DNA of 64,000 nt from Isochrysis galbana (taxonomy: Eukaryota; Haptophyta; Isochrysidales; Isochrysidaceae): contig CM030933.1 of NCBI GenBank assembly GCA_018136815.1, positions 1,116,001 to 1,180,000 of the forward strand, given 5' to 3'. The position numbers and the translations under genes are program-made. Shown piece by piece: positions 48,921 through 59,520 of this stretch. The stretch's first letter is position 1, and each line of letters begins with the position of its first letter. The notes below the pieces were generated by a model, which was not told where the DNA came from, ran no database searches, and saw nothing but the letters and a program-made list of their open reading frames with translations.

Positions 48921-49333
48921 ATCTTGATGCGTGCACCCGTGACGTTTTACAAGTCACAAGGACAAGGAGCTCAATGAATCACTTTCGATTTTTGAACTCA
49001 CGGCAAGAAAGAGCCAGCGCAGCCGGTTAAGCCCAAACTCACAAGACTAAAGACTCATTCGAAGAGTGGTGTGACTGGCGCGAATACGGGCCATCGGCGT
49101 GGCGGGTTCCATGATACTGCCGAAATCTACCTTGTACTATGCTAACAAGGCTGGCGCCGGTAAGAGTAAAAAGGATGAAGCGGACGTCAACCACTAGAGA
49201 GCGGCTCCTTCGGCGCAGGTACAGGCACGGGCCGTTCACAGCCAGCTAGATGTACAACCCAAAGGCCAAAGAGGTTCACTCGTCACATGTCCGGCTCTCT
49301 AATGATCCATTCGTTGCTTTCAATAAACCACGA
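48921..49333. other. intergenic, no gene seen
   Basis: Nothing recognised apart from the 3' flank of the next minus-strand gene. Confidence 0.5.
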
Positions 49334-50037
49334 TCACGTCTCTACTATGGGGTTAGCATCGCCGCTATCATGGCTCGCAGCATCTTCCTCATCTATGTCG
49401 CCCTCTCCCGCTTCTGCGCTGGCGGCCGCCGCCTCGGCTGCTGCCTCAACACTTTCATCGACGAATCCCTCCATGGCATCGAGATCCAAGGGTAGACCGT
49501 GCTTGATAGCGTACGCCTTCCTCGCCGACTTAACCTACGAACGTCCGCAGGTAGATTGCATGAAGTGAAAGGAGGCATGACAAAGCTGGTGATGTCTGAC
49601 AAAGCTGGCAATGTCCCTATGTGCTTTTTGGCTAAGGCCAGGGCCCAGACCGCGTGCAAACTGCTCACCTGTGCAATGAACGGCCGGAGGAAGAATCTCT
49701 TGGGCATCACAGAGTCAAACGGCTCGACGAGCGAACCAATGAAGCAGATGATGTGAATGAGTAGTGTGGACGCGGTGGATGGCGACAGAAGACACGTGAT
49801 CGCTATGCTACTCGCGAGTATTGTCAGTGCGGAGCGGGGCCTGGAAAGAGCAACCAGCTTGCGGTAGAGCCCGGCACCAGTCAACGCCGCAAGCGGTGTG
49901 CCCGGGGGCGGCCGAACGTAGGGACGCGGCCGATGCTCTGGGGGCGGTTCCATCAGCGCGTGGGCCGGGTCCATCGCCAGCTGAGCGCCTGGCATGCCCA
50001 GGATGGCCAGAGCGAGGGCGAGGCACGCCGTCGCCAT
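49334..50037 (-). CDS. small secretory or plastid membrane protein, unrecognised
   Basis: Two exons: 49669-50037 and 49334-49534, joined by a 134 bp phase-0 intron (gtgagca...cgtag). The joint reads LRPFIAQ-VKSARKAYAIKHG. The product is 189 residues. A signal peptide (MATACLALALAILGMPGAQLA) is followed by a Pro/Arg-rich linker (EHRPRPYVRPP), then two membrane helices (ALTILASSIAITCLLSPSTA and TLLIHIICFIGSLVEPF). The lumenal or stromal tail is acidic, Ala-rich (VEAAAEAAAASAEAGEGD) and ends DSGDANPIVET. The splice rescues a clean acidic tail from a frame that otherwise runs into Arg-rich sequence, which is good support. Divergent from the PsbP-domain gene. No family recognised; a plastid-envelope role is only a guess. 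Confidence 0.65.
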
Positions 50038-50396
50038 CGGGAGGGGCGCACCACGAGGTGTGTGAGATGTGGCGCGCTCCCCGGGTGAGAGACCCACACA
50101 CAAACTGATTCCCACTCTACTACTATATTTATTCTCTTTGGGTGAGGTGGAGCAGACAGAGTCTTGAATACTCTTACTCTTTACTTTACAGTGTACGAGC
50201 AGAGAGCACACTGTTGCAACAGATGGCTAGGAGTACTAGTAGCAAAGTGTACTTCTAAGAGTAGAGACGAGAAAGATGAGAAAACGAATGATCTCATCCT
50301 ATACTCTTTTTCCTCTAATCTCCCTCTCTGTCATATGCTCCCCGCGCCCTCTCTCAGCCCTCGCTGCCAGCTCTTGACGCGGCCGGCGTCGGCGAG
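50038..50396. promoter_or_regulatory. shared intergenic region of divergent membrane-protein and PsbP-domain genes
   Basis: 359 bp between start codons; AT-rich centre (50115-50330). No motif identified with confidence. Confidence 0.4.
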
Positions 50397-51521
50397 ATGT
50401 CGGTCGTCTTGCTCTTCCCTCTCCTCTCGGGCATGCTGCCCACCCAGAGGCTTGCGTCACAGCGCGAATCAACACCAAGGCAATGCCTCATGCCCGTGCA
50501 CGTCCCTCGGTGCGCTGCTCCCGCCCGATGCTGCGAGGCTGAGAAGCCTCCAGCTTCTTCATCGCCCTTCGAGGGAGGGCCGAGCAGTGCTGGCCCTGCG
50601 TCTACCACAGACGAGGGAGGCCAGAGCAACGCTCGCGTCCCGCGCAAGATGTCAGAAAATTGGTCAGGCGCTGGCATCTTTGCTGACGATGAGCCTCTGC
50701 CACTCTCATTCTGGCTGTTTGGCCGCTCACCGCGCCGCGCAATTCTTCCGACAATCGCCATTTGGGGAGTGATTGCGCCTGCCGTCAATCTCTGGGGTTC
50801 CGGATCCTTCCTCGCATCTTTATTTCCCGGCGCTGCACGTGACACAAGGTTGGACACCTTTTATCCGGTCGGTGAGCGCGGCTATCCCTACACAAAGGGG
50901 TTTCTTCAGCTCGACTACAATGTCGGCCGAGGTTTCAAGCGATATGTTGATGAAGCAGGGCGCTACGAGTTCCGTTATCCAGCTGAGTATGTGCAAGATG
51001 CTGCCGTTTTCATTCGCAAAGCTGATGCGGCATACTCGCAGCGCATGATGGACCCAACCCTGGCGGCAACTCCCAGCGCTCGTCCAATGTCACGTCGCTC
51101 AACTGGTCCAGATGTGGCCTTTGGTCCGGCTGGAGGCACTGGAGAGGAGAATCTTTCTGTTGTTATTGGATCGCTCACACCCGGCTTCACCTTGCGCGGC
51201 ACCCTTGGCCAACCAACAGAGGCTGCATCACGTCTCCTGGCAGAGACAATTGCCAAGGACGGAGTGCGCGAGACCACGCTGCTTTCGGCCTTCGAGCGTG
51301 CTTCCGCCCGAACGGGCAAGCCGCTCTATCAATTTGAGTACCGCGTTGACTATCCAAATTCAAGACAGCCTCCCACGTACACCATATGTGTGGTCGGCTC
51401 GTCGCGAGGAGCGCGCGGAGAAGAAACCCTCTTCACTTTTGCTTCACGTGTGCCTCAGGCGGTCTGGGATGCCAAAGCCGACGAACTTCGCGAGGCCGCA
51501 AACAGCTTTGTGCTTTTGTAG
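50397..51521 (+). CDS. PsbP-domain protein, plastid-targeted
   Basis: Single exon, 374 residues. The N-terminus has a hydrophobic signal (MSVVLLFPLLSGM) followed by a Ser/Arg/Pro-rich, acid-poor stretch (TQRLASQRESTPRQ) as in bipartite leaders of secondary plastids. A membrane or thylakoid-transfer segment (AILPTIAIWGVIAPAVNLWG) comes next. The PsbP fold runs from about residue 185: GFKRYVDEAGRYEFRYPAEYV, SVVIGSLTPGFTLRGTLGQ, AASRLLAETIAKDG, YQFEYRVDYP, YTICVVGSSRG and TFASRVPQAVWD. PsbP-like proteins (PPDs) assist photosystem or NDH assembly in the thylakoid lumen; which PPD this is cannot be told. Length is consistent with a PPD plus a long leader. Confidence 0.85.
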   Translation: MSVVLLFPLLSGMLPTQRLASQRESTPRQCLMPVHVPRCAAPARCCEAEKPPASSSPFEGGPSSAGPASTTDEGGQSNARVPRKMSENWSGAGIFADDEPLPLSFWLFGRSPRRAILPTIAIWGVIAPAVNLWGSGSFLASLFPGAARDTRLDTFYPVGERGYPYTKGFLQLDYNVGRGFKRYVDEAGRYEFRYPAEYVQDAAVFIRKADAAYSQRMMDPTLAATPSARPMSRRSTGPDVAFGPAGGTGEENLSVVIGSLTPGFTLRGTLGQPTEAASRLLAETIAKDGVRETTLLSAFERASARTGKPLYQFEYRVDYPNSRQPPTYTICVVGSSRGARGEETLFTFASRVPQAVWDAKADELREAANSFVLL

Positions 51522-52300
51522 ATTAAAGTCGCCATGTACCATGGAGGAGGGTCGACAACATACAATCTACAAGTACAATTTTGTTCTTCGTCTTGTAGCG
51601 AGAGATGCGAAAAGCGATTTGATGCCACGTCACGCGATGACGGCGAGTTCAATCGATCGATCAATGCCCATGCCATTACACACAATGCTAGCCTTAGTGA
51701 CCATTGATGATTATGTCTCTCCCTTCGAGCCCAGCTGTGGATGCCCCTTTATCCATGAACCATCGACACTGGGTTGCGTGGTGACTCGCAGGGCATTGAG
51801 TCATAAAAGCTGCGACCTTGCGATCACGAGCCACCAAAAACGGCGATCCACATGAGCCGTACAAGAAATCCAACCAAAGGATACGAGCATCACAAACCCC
51901 AACGTATCCCCGCCTCCCTGCGAGGCGGCAGGATTTCTTGCCTCCCCACATATAAAGTGGTACCGGCGGCTGAGCCGGTGTACATAGAGACAGGTCGTGC
52001 CAGGCGACAAGCTCTAAGCTCTGTGCTCTATCGAGAAAGCCCCTGCACCGGCGCCCGATGCCCGCAGCCTTTTTGTATGAAAAAGTACTTCAATATGAAC
52101 AATCAACGCTCGCGCCAACGCCCTTGTTTCATATGATTTCACAAAACTCGGCTCTTCTCTGTCCCACTCGCGGCGTCGCATTGCTAGGGCGGCCAAACAA
52201 TATTTCAACTTCTGAAGGCGTGAAAATGAGGAAGTAAGGATTGAGGAAATACACCAAAGTAAAGCGGTAGGAACCCCGGAAAACACCAATCTAGCACATA
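51522..52300. other. intergenic 3' flank, no gene recognised
   Basis: Ordinary composition; scattered short frames only. Confidence 0.5.
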
Positions 52301-52484
52301 TTCGATGCCCTTTGTGTGGCCCCTAGACCCCCCCCCCCCCCCGGAGCCCCCAGAATGCAGCATAACCCCAAAACGGCAAGACACGCCTAAATACACTATC
52401 TCGAAGAGCCCAAAATTAAAACGACGCCGGGCGCGATGCGAGCCCGTTCTTGTTCATCAGCCTCGCGCCCGGCCTGCGCCAAGC

Positions 52485-52680
52485 CCCATATCCATATCCA
52501 TATCTATATACCTAGGAACCATCGAGCCTGCGACGCCTATCAATAAAATTTTTTCCAACAGGGAAGGTGCTAGGGGTAGGCATCTTTATCCGGATATTTG
52601 TCTTGGATATCTCTGGGGGGGGGGGGCAAATAATGGATATATCTCGGATACTTCCTGGATATTTGGGGGGGTGGGGGTGG
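52485..52680 (+). repeat. atatccatatcc and ggatat repeat cluster with G-tracts
   Basis: ccatatccatatccatatctatata at 52489-52513, then ttatccggatatttgtcttggatat, tggatatatctcgg and ctggatatttggg, with poly-G runs at 52615, 52665-52689 and 52706. Confidence 0.7.
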
Positions 52681-52899
52681 GGGGGGGGGTAATTTTAGCC
52701 TTTTTGGGGGGGGGGAGGGGGGGGGGAGTGCCCTCGTGCCCCACCTTTCCCCTTCCTTTCTCTTTCTCCTCCCTTTGTGAGCAGCCATGGAATCTTACCG
52801 TATTTTTCCATTTACAGTAAAAAAGCGTGCCTTGCTGAGCGACGGCGACAGGGCGAGGGAGGCTGAAAGACATGCCAGGCGAGATGGGCGCCGATGGCC

Positions 52900-53000
52900 T
52901 CTGCCTCTGCCGCCCCACAGCTCCAGCATGCACGCGCCCCACAGCTCTTGCATGCACGCGCACGCGTCCCATCCTGCGCTCCTGCATGCACGCGAGCCTC
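52900..53000 (+). repeat. short tandem repeat cccacagctcctgcatgcacgcg
   Basis: Three to four degenerate units of about 24 bp (tcccacagctc, atgcacgcg) at 52911-52990. It lies in an open stretch that also encodes an Ala/Glu-rich segment further on (53040-53240), too weak to call. Confidence 0.5.
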
Positions 53001-53689
53001 ATTCATTCACACCCGCCACACTGGCTCCCTCATCACATGTGCAGGTCGCCGTTCGCGCCGAGGAGTCGCGAACAACGAACAACGATGCATCCGGCACCAA
53101 CGAGGACGCGCCGATGGAAGCCAGCGAGACTGGCGAGCGCGAGGTGAACGAGCGCGAGGAGGGCAGCGAGGCGACCGGCATTGGCAACGAGTCGCCTGAC
53201 ATCATCTCCATGCTGAAGGTGGGCGTGCGCGTCTACCCCTAGAAGGTGCTGGTCCGAAGTTTTTTCTTCAGTGAACGTGCAGGTGAAGGTGAGGGTGCAG
53301 GAACTGCAGGTGAAGGTGACGAAGACACGGTGAACGGGGCGCGCCGGGCGGCCAGTAGCCCCCCAAGGTGGCTGTTGATCGTGCTCGCATGGGATTACAA
53401 GTTGAGAGCCAAAAGCCAAAAGTGATCAACTAGTGGGGCACACCACCCATGTTATCGGGAAAAATAAGCAGGCACCTGCACTGCACGCACACACCTTCAC
53501 TCCAACTGCGGCATCGACGCCACATACAGCTGCGGAGCCTGCGCACGCACATCGAAGCCCGCGCGTACACACCCGTTCCATTCAAAACAAGATCCTCAAG
53601 CTGATTCATTCACTCATGCGGAAATGGGAAGCGCGAAGCGCAGCAGCGGAAGTGCAGCAGCAACAGAACAGCCCTCGCTTGCCACGCTG

Positions 53690-53985
53690 GCCATTATTGG
53701 AGCCTCCCTGCTCCCTGCTCCCTGCGGCCTCTGTATGCCTGGCGACCAGGGAAGGGGGGGGAGTCAGCTCGAGGGCAGGCCCAGTATGCAGTATGGGCGT
53801 GGGAGTGCGAATCGCGGCCCGCGGAAACGAACGAAGGGTCTGGGCGAGGATGATGATTGCCCAGCCCCTGCCAGAGGGTAGGGGCTGAGGTTGGTTGTAC
53901 GGGCCCAAACCGGGGGGTTGTCGCATTCATCCTAGATGTGTCCGCGATGGAGTGAGGGGGGCGCGAGGCCCCCATTGCTTGCCGT
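53690..53985 (+). repeat. family-B element (B5), 3' half
   Basis: Matches B4 from cctccctgctccctg-like sequence through cagaccctgccagaggg and gatggagtgaggggggcgcgaggcccccattg. It stops inside a transposase gene without the usual ttataaaagtagg tail. A 14 bp insertion (ttgtcgcattcatc) disrupts it at 53917. Confidence 0.7.
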
Positions 53986-54262
53986 CCTGGTACTTGAAGA
54001 ACTCGGCGGCGGCGACGTGGCCGGTGAGCAGCCGCTTCCCGTAGTCAAGCACGGTCTCGCGATAGACTAGGACTTTGCATCGCCGCAAGTTTTTGATGAA
54101 CAGCATCACCTCCTCCTCGACGAGGTCTGGCGGGTAGCTGACCGGCCGCCCCATCGTTGCAGGCACGTCGCGCTTGTTCTTCAGCGCCGCTTTGATTGAG
54201 TTGCGCGAGAACGCGAGCTTCTCGCCGCAGATGCGCTTCGCCGACTCCAAGATCTCATCCAT
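53986..54262 (-). pseudogene. pogo/CENP-B-like transposase, N-terminal fragment
   Basis: About 92 codons from the ATG at 54262: MDEILESAKRICGEKLAFSR, NSIKAALKNK, then GRPVSYPPDLVEEEVMLFIKN and YRETVLDYGKRLLTGHVA. The first block resembles a psq-type helix-turn-helix, the second a CENP-B-type DNA-binding domain. The frame is cut at its 3' end by the family-B copy at 53690-53985, so no DDE catalytic domain remains. Confidence 0.6.
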
Positions 54263-54362
54263 TCCACGTACGCGCTTTATTTAGGCCCTTTGCCCGCTCC
54301 ACGCACCCTTGCCACGCACGAAGCTGGAGTGTGAAGGCCATCGCGCGGCGGCTTTCAAGCTC

Positions 54363-54430
54363 AGGGTCCTACAAATACACCGAAATCGTAGGACGCGGTC
54401 CTATAATGTAGGACGGAACTTTTTAGCCGT
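54363..54430 (-). repeat. terminal inverted repeat of the pogo-like element
   Basis: The reverse complement begins acggctaaaaagttccgtcc and is identical over 45 bp to 7324-7368; located 101 bp upstream of the transposase ATG. Only this end of the element is seen here. Confidence 0.75.
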
Positions 54431-54558
54431 AATATTCCAACCATTAGACGGCATACCTTTCAGTGTATCTACATGTGTCAAGCGTAAATCTTTTCTTCGC
54501 CAATGGTACTCCTTCCACAGGTAGTACCTAGTACTCACACCTCATATGTGTCGTACTG

Positions 54559-54806
54559 CATGCGCACGCACGGCGTCTCCGCGGGGGGACCGATGCACAA
54601 CGCGCCGTGCCCATGCACTACGGCGTGCACAATGTGATTGCAAGTCATCACAGGTGCTCCATGATAAATATCTCTTAAACTGCATGTTTATGTTGTATTC
54701 CTGATGCGCACGCACGGCGTCCCCGCGGGGGAACCGATGGTGCCCATGCACCGCGTGCACATTGGCGCAAGCAAGTCATCAAACGTACCCCGCGAGAAAT
54801 ATCTCT
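54559..54806 (+). repeat. imperfect tandem duplication, about 145 bp unit
   Basis: atgcgcacgcacggcgtctccgc (54559) and atgcgcacgcacggcgtccccgc (54702) start two copies. Both run through caagtcatca and end aaatatctctta. Divergence is about 20 per cent by eye. Confidence 0.8.
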
Positions 54807-55302
54807 TAGGAAAAGCAGAGAAAAAAGTTGTTATGCGTTATGCCCACGCACGGCTAGTCTTTCATTTAATTTTAAAATACTGCTGTGTGTGTGTCGTGAC
54901 GGGTTTTATATGGAGAACCAGGAAGGCGGAAGGCCGTCCTCGCACGCGTCACGGACCTCGCCACCCAAGGATCGAGGATGAGGGGTGTTAGAAAAAGACG
55001 AAAAAGATGAAAACTCAGCCTGCGTAGCTTGGGGTTACCGTGTGTGTGTGTGTGTGTTTTTTTGGGGGGGGGGTGCTATGCGCACGCGCCGCGTCCTTGT
55101 ATGTATACTGTATGTACTCATCTTCGTAATAATAATACTCTGGGGGAATTGTTGTGGCATTCCTACCTAAAAAGAAAACAAGCATTTCTCTGGGCTAAAA
55201 AAAATCACCTGGCCCTCTTTTGATGGAACGCGACTTTGGGGCTCGGGAGCGGTCGCGGCACGCTCCATAGGTCAAACTATAACAATAGTTTTTGTGCCTG
55301 CT

Positions 55303-55749
55303 TTAATAATAATAATTGACTTCCACGCTTCTTGCAGCGATTCGTAGGTCACTGCCTCCTCGTTTTCGATCAGAGCGGCCGTGAGCGACGCTGCGACGGC
55401 TGCGGCGGCCTGCTGCTGCTGCTCTCACGCTTGTCGCTTGTCCATATCGATGAGTGCGCGCGCAGCGGGGTCGGCCTTCAGCTCTTTGCTCTTTCAAAAT
55501 TTTGTACGTGCAGTACTCGCTCGCCTCGGAGAGCGTTGACTGCTGCAGGGCCTGCCTTACCGAGCTGAATCGTCCCGTGAGCACGGATATGGCGGCCACC
55601 CGCGATGCTTGCTCCTTCTTGCTTGGTGGTGCGTACGTGTCTGTGGCTGTGTGGTCGGGTGTGGTCGCCTCTTGAGCTGCCTCCAAGGGCGGAGCTTCCG
55701 ACTTGTCTTGACAGATAAAGGCGGGAAACTCTGCCCTTTGTCTTTTCAA
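55303..55749 (-). pseudogene. possible broken gene, unrecognised
   Basis: The frame opening at 55749 (MKRQRAEFPAFICQDKSEAP) stays protein-like through VRQALQQSTLSEASEYCTY and then turns into Arg-rich sequence. In a neighbouring frame a matching helical continuation appears (KELKADPAARALIDMDKRQA, stop, then QQQQAAAAVAASLTAALIEN), so one frameshift and one stop would be needed. It may be a decayed transposon-borne ORF. Confidence 0.3.
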
Positions 55750-55929
55750 TATATATACGATATAACATATAACTCAATATCAATACAGTATACACGAGGG
55801 CTCTTCGCTGGAATGCTGGAATGGCGTTCGGGCGACAAGCTCGCGCGGCATTCACTTAAACAGCACGATTTATCCATTATCGCGGGGTTTGCACAACGTG
55901 TCGAGTGAAGCGGAGCGGAGGGGACGGGA

Positions 55930-56560
55930 AAAAAGGGCGATCTCGCCCTCGCCAGGGGGGGAGGGGGCTGAGAGTCCCGGAGGGGCGGGGAAGAGAGCGG
56001 AACGCCAGACTTTCCCCAGGGGAGGGGGAGAGAGAGGCAGGGGAGGGGGAGAGAGAGGCTTGGCAACGAGGGGTAGCAGAAGCAGCGGTGAGGACTGGAG
56101 GCTGGAAGGTTTGGAGGTGGCTCGAGCTCCGTTCGAACTTTCAAGAAGTCTTTCCGGCTTCCGCTCTTGGCTCGTGGGGGCGGCGGACGGCGGGCGCGTG
56201 CTTTGGGGGGGGGGGGGGGGGGAAGGGGGCGCGGGGGGGGGGGGGGGCGGGGGCGGGGGGCGGGGCGTTGCGCGCGCGGGGGGGTCGGTCTCGTCAAAGC
56301 CCGCCGGGCCCTCTGTTCCGTCACTTTCCGATCGACGGAACCCGCGGGGGGGGGGGGCGCGCCCGTCCAGCCCGCAGCACGTCATCAACCTCACGCCCCA
56401 GCAGTCGCGCCTTCCCTCCGCTCTCCGGCGCCCTCTCTCATCTGAAAAGACTACTCCCCTTCTTTCTCTCCTCCCTCCCTCCCTCCCTCCCTCCCTCCCT
56501 CTCTCTCTCTTCTTCCCTCCTCTCCCCCCCGGGAGCTTTCATCCCTTTCCCTCCCAGCTG
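55930..56560 (+). repeat. G-rich then C/T-rich low-complexity region upstream of isocitrate lyase
   Basis: G-runs up to 18 at 56204-56249 and 56349; (TCCC)n/(CT)n at 56458-56525. Long open frames on both strands here are Gly/Arg or Pro/Ser repeats and are not called. Confidence 0.85.
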
Positions 56561-56658
56561 TGCTTTGACGCGTCACCCACCGCCAGTCCAGCCACAGGAC
56601 CCCTACCAACCTCTCGCACACAACCTCTACCTTCCCGCTCCCCCGCCACTCCTCGCCG

Positions 56659-58648
56659 ATGAGACGCAGTGCGATCCAGATCTTTTCGAGGAGGCAGTCC
56701 ACCGTGCCGCTTGCGGGCAACATGCCTCGCATGCCGCCCAAGAAGAGGGACTTTGCCGCCGAGGTCAACGCCGTCAAGCAGTGGTGGCAGTCTGACCGCT
56801 TCAAGGACACGGCCCGGCCCTACAAAGCGGAGGTGAGGCTCTGAAATGATCGAATCATCAAACACGTAGAGATGTGCGTGAATTCGCTCACCATCCACCC
56901 CTAATTCTGCCTCTTTCTTTGCAGGACGTCGTCAAGCTTCGAGGATCCGTTAAGCAGGTTTTTGCTGCCGACGAGATGTCCACGAAGATGTATGAGACCC
57001 TGCAGCTCTGCAAGGCATCGGGCGGTCACTCTCGTACCTTTGGTAAGTCAGTCCCGTCTGCCACGACTGGCCCATTCTATTCGGGTATCGACAGCACACT
57101 TTAGACGAAGTGGAGCTCAGTGAGAGTCCACAATTGACATTCCATATAGGTGCACTTGACCCAGTCCAAGTTACTACCATGGCTCCGAAGCTGTCCTCCA
57201 TTTACGTCTCGGGCTGGCAGTCTTCGTCAACCGCCTCGACTTCAAACGAACCGGGCCCCGACTTCGCCGACTACCCGATGAGCACCGTCCCAAACAAGGT
57301 TGACCAGCTCTTCCGCGCCCTGCAGCACCACGAGCGCCGTCTTTGGGAAGAGGCGGTCCGCGAGGGAAAGCTGAATGAGGTGCCCGACATGATGACGCCC
57401 ATCATCGCCGACGGCGACACGGGACATGGTGGACTGACGGCAGTGATGAAGCTGACAAAGCTCTTCATCGAGGCCGGCGCGGCCGGAGTTCACTTCGAGG
57501 ACCAGTCGCCGGGTACCAAGAAGTGCGGTCACATGGGTGGCAAGGTGCTCGTCCCAACACAGGAGCATTGCGATCGCCTCAACGCTGCCCGCCTCCAGGC
57601 CGATGTCATGGGAACTGGCACGCTCATCATTGCACGCACTGATGCTGAGGCAGCCACTTTCATCTCCAACAACATTGACCCGCGCGACCACGCCTTCATT
57701 GTCGGCTCCGCCGTCGAACGTCCCCTTGCTGGCACCAACCTCGATGCGCTCACCCTCAACGACACGCTTGCACTTGCCAAGCAGCAAGGTCTTGACACGG
57801 AGGAGGTCACAAAGCAGTGGGCCGACGCTGCTAAGCTGTGCACTTACCCAGAAGCTGTTCGCGCCGCCGCAAAGGCCAATGGAGTCGCTCCTGCGAAGAT
57901 GGTCGCGTTCGAGAACTCCGTTGCCCAGGGTGCTGGCATGTCTGCCATGAAGAGGGAGGCGGAAGCCATTCTCGGAGATAAGGCACCTTACTTCTGCTGG
58001 GAGCAACCGCGAGCCCGTGAGGGATACTATCGTCTAAAGCCAGGAACCGACATGGCCATTGCTCGCGCCAAGGCCTACGCTCCCCACGCCGACCTCCTTT
58101 GGATGGAGACGGCCAAGCCAATCCTATCACAAGCGGAGGAGTTCGCCGCTGGTGTCCACGCAGCCTACCCGGGTAAGATGCTCGCGTATAACCTCTCGCC
58201 TTCTTTCAATTGGGACGCAGCTGGCATGACTGAGCAGCAAATGGAGGCATTCACTGGTGAACTCGGCCGCCGCGGCTTCGTGTGGCAGTTCATCACTCTG
58301 GCTGGCTTCCATGCTGATGGTCTCATCACCCACCAGTTTACTGAGGGCTACGCGGAGCGTGGCATGCACGCCTACGTCAACATGATCCAGCGTGCGGAGC
58401 GTGAGGCAGGTGTCAAGCTGCTGAGGCATCAGCATTGGTCTGGCGCCGAGCTCATGGATGAGCAGATGCGTATTGCTTCTGGAGGTTCCTCCTCCACCTC
58501 TGCGATGGGTGCGGGCGTGACTGAGTCGCAATTTGAGAGCAACACCAAGCAAGCTTATGCGAATCAGACGCGCATCTACTCGTCCATTGACGAGCCCGAC
58601 TACTTGCCCAACACCAAGCGCGTCCCCTCGTCGATGGATTCGCCGTGA
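56659..58648 (+). CDS. ICL: isocitrate lyase
   Basis: Three exons: 56659-56832, 56925-57042 and 57150-58648. The introns are 92 bp (gtgaggc...tgcag, phase 0) and 107 bp (gtaagtc...atatag, phase 1). The product is 596 residues. It splits isocitrate into succinate and glyoxylate in the glyoxylate cycle. The catalytic KKCGH signature is at residues 221-225 (Cys223). Other conserved parts are [49 protein letters not shown] and YNLSPSFNW. The C-terminus is VPSSMDSP, so there is no SKL-type peroxisomal signal. The N-terminus ([20 protein letters not shown]) looks like a mitochondrial presequence. The first ATG is used for this reason; a second Met at residue 22 would remove it. Confidence 0.95.
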
Positions 58649-59227
58649 GACTCTTTAATTCAACGCCGCCTTGGCCCATCGCCACGCAAAGTAATTACTT
58701 ATGACACCGTGAAGTTGCTCCATCATTCTCTAGGAACATACGGTCAAAACCACGGCTTCATTTCCTCGCCCTTCATTTCTCACCACGCAATGTGCGCTCG
58801 GCTGAGTTGCCTGGGTGCATGAGTGTGTTGGTAGGCGTTTGTTGGCCTCCTGTCTGTGCGGAGTTCTCATTTGATTCTTGGTGACTCGGTGAGTAACGAC
58901 TCCGCCATGGCGAGTGGCCACAAAGCACAACGATGCGAGCGTGCGGCGTCGTGCTGGAGATGAGGCACCCGATTTTGTCGGAGCGAGTGCCTTCTGAGTT
59001 GGCATTACCACCCTCTGAGCTTCTCCGTGAGCCTGTGCGTTCCCACATTCTCTTCCCACCTTGGGTAAAGGCAGATTTGAGCTCGTGGCGCGAGCGCATG
59101 GCGCCCGTCTTCTTTATCCGTGTTACTTGTGGACGTCTTGCGTCGTGTTGTCTTGTGCTTTTGTTGGCCGATATATGACGTTACGATAACGATATCGAAA
59201 ATACAGAATGCCTTTGTGCGAGGGGCC
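58649..59227. other. intergenic 3' flank, no gene seen
   Basis: Ordinary composition; no family resemblance in the short frames. Confidence 0.5.
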
Positions 59228-59520
59228 AACTAAGTTGATACTTAGTTCGCTCATGGGGGGGCACGAGCACGAGCCCCCCTCTCTCTCCGCTCCTCCCCTG
59301 CCATGGGGGAGGAACCACCCACTCTCCTGGCACGCATGATGGCTTGCCAGGAGCACACAGCCCTGCTGACTCACTTCTCTCCCCACAGGCCCGTCTGACT
59401 CGCCCGTCCTGGCCCGTCGCGGCCTGCCCATCTCTCTGACCAGCCCCTCCTCCCCCCCTGGGCCCCCCTGTTCAGGACCCCCCAACCAGCTCCAGTCGTC
59501 CTACAGGTCCGCCGCGGAGT
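59228..59520 (-). repeat. family-A element, 3' half
   Basis: On the plus strand starts aactaagttgatacttagtt (intact terminal palindrome) and runs in reverse along A1, ending near ccagctccagtcgtcc. It belongs to the same subfamily as the copy at 47800-48236 (shared ctggagctgg and ggaccccc words). Confidence 0.8.

Noticed and set aside
55889..56795. 257- and 296-codon plus-strand ORFs before isocitrate lyase
   Set aside because: Gly/Arg- or Pro-rich products of G-tracts and (CT)n; no domain, and they overlap the isocitrate lyase start in another frame.
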